DNA from: JBOHER01 sp050701115
GTDB taxonomy: Bacteria; Actinomycetota; Actinomycetes; Mycobacteriales; Pseudonocardiaceae
Direction: 5' to 3'
NCBI GenBank assembly: GCA_050701115.1
Contig: JBOHER010000368.1
Span: 1-23,976 of the forward strand
Length of the DNA stretch: 23,976 nt
Under the pieces are notes generated by a model, which did not search any database, was not told where the DNA came from, and saw only the letters and a list, made by a program, of their open reading frames with translations. Position numbers and translations under genes: made by a program. Each line of letters begins with the position of its first letter. Position 1 is the stretch's first letter. Positions 16,379 through 22,687 of this stretch are shown here, piece after piece.

Positions 16379-17556
16379 CCCACAACTCGTTGCTCGAGAT
16401 CACCTGGACCGACCCGGTCACCTCCTGCAAGGGCTACGTCGTGATCGACACCCTGGTCCGCGGTCTGGCCAGCGGCGGGCTCCGGCTCCGCGCCGGCTGC
16501 ACCCTGGAAGAGGTGCGCGGCCTGGCGCAGGGGATGACCCGCAAAGAGGCCCTGGTCTATGACCCGGCTGACAGGTACCTCCCGCTCGGTGGTGGCAAGG
16601 GCGGCATCGACGTCGACCCCAGCGACCCCGAGGCGCCTGCGGTCCTGCGCCGTTTCCTCGCCGCCGTCCTGCCGGTGGTGCGCGAGCAGTGGAACACCGG
16701 GGAGGACTTCGGCCTTCGCCAGGAGACCCTCGACAAGGTCGCCGTAGACCTCGGCCTGCCCTCTACCGTCGAGGCGGTCTTCGCCAAGATCGATAACCCC
16801 GACGACGGCCGGCGGCGGCTCGCCCAGGCATTCGCCGTGAATGTCGACACCGTCTCGCTCGGGGACTTGGTCGGTGGGTACGGCGTCGCACAGGCCTGCT
16901 TGGTGACAGCAGAGCACCTGAAGCTCGACCGCCACGAGGCGACAGCAGTCGTCCAGGGCTTCGGGTCCATCGGCGGGGCGACCGCGCGGTACCTCGCCCG
17001 GGACGGAGTCCGCGTGATCGCGGTGGCGGACCGGGAGGGCGTGATCCGCAACGACGCCGGCCTCGACGTCGATGCCCTGCTCGCCGCCCGTGACGGGCTC
17101 GGCGTGATCGACCGCAGCGTGCTCCGTGACGGCGACGTCACTGGCGATCGCGACGCGTGGCTGGACGTGCCGTGCGACCTGCTCGTGCCGGCGGCGATGT
17201 CCTACGTGATCGAGGGCAAGGACGTGGACCGGATCGCGGCACGCGTCGTGGTCGAGGGCGCGAACATGCCGACCCTGCCCGAGGCCGAGGCCGCCCTGGT
17301 GGCGAGGGGGGTGCCCGTCGTACCCGACTTCCTGGCCAACGTGATGACCAACGCCTGGTGGTGGTGGGTGGTCTTCGGCGACATCGCGCCCACCGAGGAG
17401 TCGTCGTTCGCCAAGATCGACAAGACCATGCGCCGCCTGGTGGAGAATGTCAGCGCCGACGCTGCCGAGTCCGGCAAGACCTTGCGTGAGTGTGCGCAGG
17501 CCCTGGCCGATCGCAACTCCGCGGCCGTGACCGAGCGTGCCGGAATCACGGTATGA
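16375..17556 (+). CDS. Divergent Glu/Leu/Phe/Val dehydrogenase-family protein
   Basis: This 393-aa protein has the amino acid dehydrogenase fold, expected to interconvert an amino acid and a 2-oxoacid with NAD(P). Substrate-side marks are GGLRLRAG (34-41), the lysine of MTRKEAL (Lys57), LGGGKGG (Lys75) and Asp111 in GEDFG, which aligns with the catalytic Asp of leucine dehydrogenase. The cofactor motif is VQGFGSIGGATARYLA (193-208). Two things are odd: the segment between the two lysines is six residues longer than in leucine dehydrogenase, and the normally conserved NAGGV region is replaced by ANVMTNAWWWWVVFGD (Trp328-331). It starts in an ATGA overlap with the decarboxylase, which suits supplying its 2-oxoacid. 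The substrate is unknown. Confidence 0.8.
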   Translation: MTHNSLLEITWTDPVTSCKGYVVIDTLVRGLASGGLRLRAGCTLEEVRGLAQGMTRKEALVYDPADRYLPLGGGKGGIDVDPSDPEAPAVLRRFLAAVLPVVREQWNTGEDFGLRQETLDKVAVDLGLPSTVEAVFAKIDNPDDGRRRLAQAFAVNVDTVSLGDLVGGYGVAQACLVTAEHLKLDRHEATAVVQGFGSIGGATARYLARDGVRVIAVADREGVIRNDAGLDVDALLAARDGLGVIDRSVLRDGDVTGDRDAWLDVPCDLLVPAAMSYVIEGKDVDRIAARVVVEGANMPTLPEAEAALVARGVPVVPDFLANVMTNAWWWWVVFGDIAPTEESSFAKIDKTMRRLVENVSADAAESGKTLRECAQALADRNSAAVTERAGITV

Positions 17557-17589
17557 ACCGTCCCGAGTGGGCACGCATCGTCCGCGTCG

Positions 17590-18225
17590 TCACATGTGCG
17601 TGAACTCCGGCTGAACCAGGTCTGCCACCGAGATCTGTCGCCCTCGCAGGGCTACCTCACAGAACTGCAGCAACATCGCTCCCGTCGGCGCGTGCACCAA
17701 CATGTCGTGGCGGAGCCGCATCTGCAGCAGTGAGCTTCCGTCTCGTTGCCGCAGCCAACGAGCGACGTCGTCGCGGACGAGTCGACTAACGGGGACGGGA
17801 TGGAGCGAGTGCACCTCGTCGGGCAACCTGACGGGTCGCCAATGCGTTGGTGCGCGTACGACGTACGGGGTGATCCGGAACCCGGTCATGGTGGGGAAAT
17901 CGTCGAGGAAGCCGAGCACGTCGGCACCTTCGGGATCGAGGCCAACCTCTTCCTGCGCTTCACGCAGTGCCGCCTCGCAAGCCGTCTCGCCGACCTCGAC
18001 CTTGCCTCCGGGCAGAGCCCACTGTCCTGCGTTTCGACCTCGAGCGATGCGCTTGATGACCAGCACCTGCGCCTTACCACGTACCTCGTGCAACAGCAGA
18101 CACACCGCCGCCGAACGCAACGCCGGATCAGCCGTGGCCGCAGAGAACGCGAGAAGGTTCCTGGTCACCCGATCGGCGATGGCCGCCAAACTGACGTCGG
18201 TCGCATTCGCCGCGGTCGGGCTCAT
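17590..18225 (-). CDS. Nudix hydrolase
   Basis: This 211-aa Nudix protein would cleave a nucleoside diphosphate linked to another group, using Mg2+. The Nudix box is complete at residues 74-96: GKVEVGETACEAALREAQEEVGL, with R88, E89, E92 and E93 in place (shown here only as a motif span). The preceding VLVIKRIARGRNAGQW resembles, but does not exactly fit, the CoA-pyrophosphatase signature. With so many CoA enzymes nearby, a CoA-derivative substrate is conceivable but unproven. Its ATG (18225) overlaps the stop of the XRE-TetR regulator as ATGA, so the two are one transcript. It is convergent with the dehydrogenase gene, 33 bp away. Confidence 0.85.
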   Translation of the reverse strand: MSPTAANATDVSLAAIADRVTRNLLAFSAATADPALRSAAVCLLLHEVRGKAQVLVIKRIARGRNAGQWALPGGKVEVGETACEAALREAQEEVGLDPEGADVLGFLDDFPTMTGFRITPYVVRAPTHWRPVRLPDEVHSLHPVPVSRLVRDDVARWLRQRDGSSLLQMRLRHDMLVHAPTGAMLLQFCEVALRGRQISVADLVQPEFTHM

Positions 18226-19079
18226 GCGGGCCTCTCGGGTAGGAAGACTTCGCGATCCACGAAGTCCCGCAGTGCCCTTCGCATTGTCTCGGCCGTGACA
18301 CCTGTGGCGCCGGTGAGCACTTGAATCCCGAGTCCATCGGTCAGCGCAGTCAGCTGCAGAGCCACGAGTGACGCGTCGATGTCACGAGCGACTCCCTGAC
18401 GCTGGCCTCTCTCGATGATGCTCACGACTGCGTCACGCCAGCGGGCGTAGAACGCGTTGTGCTTCTCACGCAACCTCTCACGCAGTGATGCCTCGGCCCA
18501 GAACTGCAGCCAGACCGACCACTCGTCGTGCACCTGGCCGCGCGGGAGCTGCATGTCGATCAGCAGGAACAGCCGCTCGCGCGCATCCTCCACTCCCTTC
18601 AGCTGAGCCGACTGTCGAGCGAACGCGGAGGCGACACAGTGCTGCAGCGCAGCCTCGAGGATGTCTGCCTTCGTCGGGAAGTAGTAGTGAACCGCAGCAG
18701 AACTGGTCTGGCAGACAGCAGCGATGTCGGCAACGCGCACTGCGTGGAAGCCGCGCTCGGCGATCAGCTTCCAGGCCGCTTCGAGCATACGGGTTCGCGG
18801 GTCGCCGGCTCCGACGTGACCATTTCCGGCAGCCCGTGACTCGCTTGCCTTGTCGCCTACTGTCGGGCCGGTCCCCGTCCCGTAGAGCAGCCAGTCGACC
18901 GTCGTACCGGAGCGTCGGGCGATGGCCGCGAGCTCGTCCGGCTGGAACCGTCGAATGCCCTTCAATGCCTTGGAAAGCTTGGTCGATTCGAGGCCGATCG
19001 CGAGGGCAAAGTCGCGTTGGGACTCTCCGGACGCAGCAACCGCACTGCGGACCCGCTCCTGCACGAGTTGTTCGCTCAT
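18222..19079 (-). CDS. Dual-HTH regulator: XRE-type domain fused to a complete TetR protein
   Basis: At 285 aa this is about 85 residues longer than a usual TetR protein. Residues 1-67 form a Cro/CI-type HTH domain (SQRDFALAIGLESTKLSKALKG at about 20-41, with VDWLLYG at its end). A polar Gly/Ala/Ser linker spans about 68-93. Residues 94-285 are a full TetR regulator: HTH at 113-134 (AVRVADIAAVCQTSSAAVHY, then YFPTKADI) and a BetI-like C-terminal domain (WLQFWAEASL, RWRDAVVSIIERGQ, LTDGLGIQVL). The start ATG has no good ribosome site, but a TAGAGT -10 seven bases before it suggests a leaderless message. It is divergent from the peptide-type importer, its probable target, and cotranscribed with the Nudix gene. 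Confidence 0.9.
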   Translation of the reverse strand: MSEQLVQERVRSAVAASGESQRDFALAIGLESTKLSKALKGIRRFQPDELAAIARRSGTTVDWLLYGTGTGPTVGDKASESRAAGNGHVGAGDPRTRMLEAAWKLIAERGFHAVRVADIAAVCQTSSAAVHYYFPTKADILEAALQHCVASAFARQSAQLKGVEDARERLFLLIDMQLPRGQVHDEWSVWLQFWAEASLRERLREKHNAFYARWRDAVVSIIERGQRQGVARDIDASLVALQLTALTDGLGIQVLTGATGVTAETMRRALRDFVDREVFLPERPA

Positions 19080-19086
19080 GTCCGCG

Positions 19087-19116
19087 ACTCTAGCGCATTG
19101 ATTGCGAAAATCGCAA
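19087..19116 (-). promoter_or_regulatory. Leaderless-type promoter of the XRE-TetR gene overlapped by a palindrome
   Basis: On the minus strand TTGCGA (19116-19111), an 18-bp spacer and TAGAGT (19092-19087) form a -35/-10 pair, with seven bases to the ATG. TTGCGA and TCGCAA (19102-19107, 19111-19116) form a perfect 6-bp inverted repeat around 3 bp, and it covers the -35. Binding there would suit autoregulation. A related TTGCGA...TCGCGA element recurs at 19203-19216. Confidence 0.5.
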
Positions 19117-19145
19117 CTCTCGGTCTAGTTTTCGCCCGTGAACTC

Positions 19146-19164
19146 TTGACAGACGTGGCTGTCA
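19146..19164 (+). promoter_or_regulatory. -35-like hexamer within an 18-bp inverted repeat, importer promoter
   Basis: TTGACA (19146-19151) is a perfect -35 hexamer facing the importer. TGACAG (19147-19152) and CTGTCA (19159-19164) form a perfect inverted repeat around six bases, overlapping it. No good -10 stands at 17 bp; CATGAT at 19173-19178 is nearest in form but at 21 bp. Either the repeat, the promoter, or both may be real. Confidence 0.35.
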
Positions 19165-19183
19165 CCACCAATCATGATGCGTG

Positions 19184-19201
19184 TGACTGACACATCAGTT
19201 A
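19184..19201. promoter_or_regulatory. Copy 3 of shared 18-bp motif, before peptide-type importer
   Basis: TGACTGACACATCAGTTA is a 7-4-7 inverted repeat with a single mismatch between the arms, the best-formed of the three copies. It lies 28 bp upstream of the binding-protein start, between the likely promoter and the ribosome site. The form and spacing are typical of TetR-family operators. Confidence 0.6.
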
Positions 19202-19229
19202 GTTGCGATCTCGCGATGAGGAGCCAAGG

Positions 19230-20816
19230 ATGACCCAACAGCCTGGTGGGCAGCCGCTGTCGCGTCGCGACGTTCTACGGCTCAGCCTTTACGGAGCGGC
19301 GGCCGCAGGCACTGCCACCTTTCTTTCCGGATGCGCGTCGGCAGCCATCCCTGGGGCCAAGGCCGGTCGGAGCGCCAGCGGGGTGGGCGGGCGTCTTCGG
19401 GTGGGCATCGTCGGGGGATCGGTCAAGGACACGTTGGACGCACACCTGCCGGTCACCCACCCGGACCAGGCGCGTCTGATCAACTTGTACGACGGTCTTG
19501 CGACCTTCGACGAGCACTACCGGATCCAGCTGGCGCTCGCGGAGTCGATCGAGCCGAGCAAGGACGCGCAGGTCTGGACGATTCGTCTACGCGAAGGTGT
19601 CGAGTTCCACAACGGGAAGACAATGGCGGCCGAGGACGTGGCTTTCACCCTGCGTCGGATCCTCGACCCAGAGAACCCCAAGGTCGGAGCGACGGGCTTC
19701 TCATCGGTTGACCTCAACGCCGTTAAGATTCTCGACGACCGCACCGTCCGGCTGACGCTGACGACTCCCGATGCCACGTTGCTGGATGCGTTCGCGCAGT
19801 ACTCCAACGGCATCGTCCCGGTTGGCTACAACCCGAAGAAGCCGGTCGGGGCGGGCGCCTTCAGGCTGTCGAGCTTCCAGCCCGGCCAGCAGAGCGTCTT
19901 CGCGCGCAACGCCAACTACTGGCGCGACCACGAACCGTACGTCAGCGAGCTCGTCATCATCGATTTCCCTGACGACACCGCCCGCGTAAACGCCGTGCTG
20001 GGCGGTCAGGTGGATGCCATCGACCAGTTGCCGGTAGGACTGATCTCGGTCGTCGAGTCCGACCCCTCGCTGCGTGTTCTTGAGGCGACGACGGGCGCCT
20101 GGCTCCCGTTCACGATGCGCGTCGACCGTCCACCGTTCGACGACGTCCGGGTGCGGCAGGCGATGCGTCTGGTGGTCGACCGCGAGCAGATGATCCGACA
20201 GGTTCTCGACGGCCGGGGGTCGATCGGCAACGACATCTATGCGCCGTTCGATGCAGGCTACCCATCTCATCTGCCCCAGCGGACCCAAGACATCGCGCTG
20301 GCTCGGAAGTTGCTCAAGGAAGCCGGTCATGACGGCCTGAAGGTCGAGCTGGTCACCTCTCCGGTTGCTGCCGGGCTCGTCGAGGCTGCTCAGGTTTACG
20401 CAGCGCAGGCCAAGGACGCAGGGATTACCGTCACGGTCCGAAAGGTTGACCCAGGCGAGTTCTACGGCAGCAACTACCTGCGGTGGGACTTCGCTCAGGA
20501 CTACTGGTTCACCAGAAACTTCCTGCCGCAGGCTGCAGCAGGAAGCCTGCCGACGGCGCCGTACAACGAGACCCACTGGAACGACGCGGAGTTCAACGCC
20601 CTGGTCGCGAAGGCACGGAGGACGGTTGACGACGATGCCCGCAACGCGCTGATCAGCCAGGCGCAGGAGATCGAGTACGAACGCGGCGGCTACATCATCT
20701 GGGGCTTCACCAACCAAGTCGACGCGTACAGCAGCAGGTTGTCGGGGTTCTCGCCGGACCGGGGCGGAATCCCCTTGTCTGGCTACAACTTCCGCAAGGT
20801 CCGGTTCAACTCCTGA
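19230..20816 (+). CDS. Peptide-type ABC importer binding protein, Tat-exported lipoprotein
   Basis: This 528-aa protein belongs to the family-5 solute-binding group (oligopeptides, dipeptides, nickel, opines and related solutes). The N-terminus carries a twin-arginine motif (SRRDVLR, 11-17), a hydrophobic stretch and a lipobox LSGC, so Cys35 should be lipidated after Tat export. Family marks are LAESIEPSKDAQVWTIRLRE, VEFHNGKTMAAEDVAFTLRR and RVDRPPFDDVRVRQAMRLVVDR. I chose the ATG at 19230 because GAGGAG lies six bases before it; the TTG at 19203 would add nine residues over that site. It heads an importer operon divergent from the XRE-TetR gene. The ligand cannot be read from sequence. Confidence 0.92.
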   Translation: MTQQPGGQPLSRRDVLRLSLYGAAAAGTATFLSGCASAAIPGAKAGRSASGVGGRLRVGIVGGSVKDTLDAHLPVTHPDQARLINLYDGLATFDEHYRIQLALAESIEPSKDAQVWTIRLREGVEFHNGKTMAAEDVAFTLRRILDPENPKVGATGFSSVDLNAVKILDDRTVRLTLTTPDATLLDAFAQYSNGIVPVGYNPKKPVGAGAFRLSSFQPGQQSVFARNANYWRDHEPYVSELVIIDFPDDTARVNAVLGGQVDAIDQLPVGLISVVESDPSLRVLEATTGAWLPFTMRVDRPPFDDVRVRQAMRLVVDREQMIRQVLDGRGSIGNDIYAPFDAGYPSHLPQRTQDIALARKLLKEAGHDGLKVELVTSPVAAGLVEAAQVYAAQAKDAGITVTVRKVDPGEFYGSNYLRWDFAQDYWFTRNFLPQAAAGSLPTAPYNETHWNDAEFNALVAKARRTVDDDARNALISQAQEIEYERGGYIIWGFTNQVDAYSSRLSGFSPDRGGIPLSGYNFRKVRFNS

Positions 20817-20846
20817 CCTTCGCGAACTGAACCGAATCGAGGCACC

Positions 20847-21800
20847 GTGTTCCGACTGATTGCACGCAGGCTCCTGACCGGCCTGGTGATCCTCTGGGCA
20901 GTCTCCGTCGTCGTGTTCCTGGCCACACAGGCGCTGCCCGGTGACGCCGCGCAGGCCATTCTCGGGCGTGAGGCGACACCGGAGCGGCTGGCGGCGCTGC
21001 GCGAACAGCTGCACCTGGGCGAGCCGATCCTTAGCCAGTACCTCGCCTGGCTCCACAGCATCGTGACGTTCGACCTGGGCAATTCACTTGCCAGCGGGCT
21101 GCCGGTCTCCGAGCTGCTGATCCCGCGAATCTCTAACTCGCTGGTCCTCATGACCGTTGCAGGGATCATCGCCACACCGCTGGCAATCGCGATCGGAGCC
21201 TGGAGCGCGCTCCGCCGTGACACTGCCGGGGACCACGCCACCTCGACAGTGACCCTCGTTCTGGCCGCGTTGCCCGAGTTCGTCGTCGGGATCTTCCTCG
21301 TCCTCCTGCTTTCGACCGGTGTCTTCCATCTCCTCCCCGCCGTGTTCGTCGCCAAGCAGGCTGGACCGATCTGGGTGGACCCGACACAGCTCGTCCTTCC
21401 CGCGCTGACCCTCGTCCTGGCCGTCGGGCCCTACATCGTCCGCATGATGCGCGCGACGATGCTGGAGGTCCTGGAGAGCGAATATGTGCAGCAGGCGCGC
21501 CTGAAAGGTCTGCCGGAGCGGGTCGTCCTGTTCCGGCATGCGTTGCCCAACGCTATCGGTCCGGTTGCGCAGGTGATCGCACTGCAGATGGCATGGCTCG
21601 CCGGTGGTGTGGTTGTCGTGGAGTACCTCTTCCGCTTCCCCGGCGTGGGGTTCGCGCTGGTGGACGCCGTGAACAACCGAGATCTTCCCGTCGTGCAAGG
21701 CCTTTCGGTCCTGATCGCGGCGGTTTACATCGTCGTCAACCTGGCGGCTGACGTCGTCGCTCTGGCCACCAACCCGAAGGTGAGGACTGCGGGCCGATGA
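20847..21800 (+). CDS. Peptide-type ABC importer permease, DppB/OppB type
   Basis: This 317-aa membrane protein has six helices, the first at about residues 9-27. A large external loop follows with the ALPGDAAQAILG and LREQLHLGEPILSQYLAWL patterns of the family. The EAA loop near the C-terminus reads YVQQARLKGLPERVVLFRHA. The GTG start follows a GAGG site four bases away, 30 bp after the binding-protein stop. Its end overlaps the next permease gene by 4 bp (ATGA). It pairs with the DppC-type permease to form the channel. Confidence 0.92.
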   Translation: MFRLIARRLLTGLVILWAVSVVVFLATQALPGDAAQAILGREATPERLAALREQLHLGEPILSQYLAWLHSIVTFDLGNSLASGLPVSELLIPRISNSLVLMTVAGIIATPLAIAIGAWSALRRDTAGDHATSTVTLVLAALPEFVVGIFLVLLLSTGVFHLLPAVFVAKQAGPIWVDPTQLVLPALTLVLAVGPYIVRMMRATMLEVLESEYVQQARLKGLPERVVLFRHALPNAIGPVAQVIALQMAWLAGGVVVVEYLFRFPGVGFALVDAVNNRDLPVVQGLSVLIAAVYIVVNLAADVVALATNPKVRTAGR

Positions 21801-22687
21801 CCACCATGACCGCAACTTCCGCGCACCCACTACTCACCCGGCGCACCAAGCGCCGCGGACTTGTCAGGAGGGCACTCCGCATCCGGCGTACTCAGGTAGG
21901 CCTCGCACTTACCCTGCTAGTGGTCGGTGTCGCATTCGTCGGCCCGCACATCGCCCCGCACGAGGTCGGTGACTTCGTCGCCGGGCCCTACCTGCGTGAA
22001 GCACCGGGCACGACCTTCGGTACCGACAACCTCGGGCGAGACGTCCTCACCCGTTTCCTCTACGGCGGCCAGCTGCTCTTGGGTCTGTCGATCACCGCCA
22101 CGATGATCGGCGTCGCCCTGGGCGCAGCCGTCGGCATCCTCGCCGGTTACCGGCGAGGATGGATCGACGAGATCCTGATGCGGACCGCCGACGTCCTGCT
22201 CGCATTTCCCCAGGTGGTTGTGGCGCTGTTGTTCCTCAGCATCCTCGGTCCTGCGCTCTGGCTGATCGTGATGATCGTCGGTGTCAGCCACGCACCTCGG
22301 GTCGCCCGGGTCATCCGTGGTGCCACGCTCGGGGTCTGCGAACGCGACTTCGTCAAGGCCGCGGAGGCGGCGGCAGTTCCACGGTGGCGAATCATGTTGG
22401 GTGAGATCCTGCCCAACGTCACCAGCTCGCTCATGGTCGAGCTCGGCCTGCGCCTGACCTACTCGATCGGACTGATCGCTGCGTTGAGCTTCCTGGGCCT
22501 TGGCCTGCAGCCGCCGACCGCCGACTGGGGTCTGATGATCAACGAGAACAGGGTCGCGCTGACAGTCCAGCCATGGGCCGTGGTGCTTCCGGTCACCGCG
22601 ATCGCCGTACTCACCATCGGCACCAACCTCATCACCGACGGGCTGTCCCGCGCGTCGATCGGCATCGACAGGGGAGTGGAAGCATGA
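21797..22687 (+). CDS. Peptide-type ABC importer permease, DppC/OppC type
   Basis: This 296-aa permease has a basic N-terminal segment (TRRTKRRGLVRRALRIRRTQ), then a first helix at about 36-52. The FGTDNLGRDVLTRFLYGG motif after it is typical of DppC. The EAA loop is DFVKAAEAAAVPRWRIMLGE, and near the end is FLGLGLQPPTADWGLMI. It starts in an ATGA overlap with the DppB gene and ends in an ATGA overlap with the ATPase gene, so the four importer genes are closely coupled. Confidence 0.93.
   Translation: MTTMTATSAHPLLTRRTKRRGLVRRALRIRRTQVGLALTLLVVGVAFVGPHIAPHEVGDFVAGPYLREAPGTTFGTDNLGRDVLTRFLYGGQLLLGLSITATMIGVALGAAVGILAGYRRGWIDEILMRTADVLLAFPQVVVALLFLSILGPALWLIVMIVGVSHAPRVARVIRGATLGVCERDFVKAAEAAAVPRWRIMLGEILPNVTSSLMVELGLRLTYSIGLIAALSFLGLGLQPPTADWGLMINENRVALTVQPWAVVLPVTAIAVLTIGTNLITDGLSRASIGIDRGVEA

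Noticed and set aside
17572..17602. Inverted repeat CACGCA/TGCGTG between the convergent dehydrogenase and Nudix genes
   Set aside because: Six-base arms 19 nt apart, reaching into the Nudix stop codon region, with no T tract. Chance in high-GC DNA is likely.
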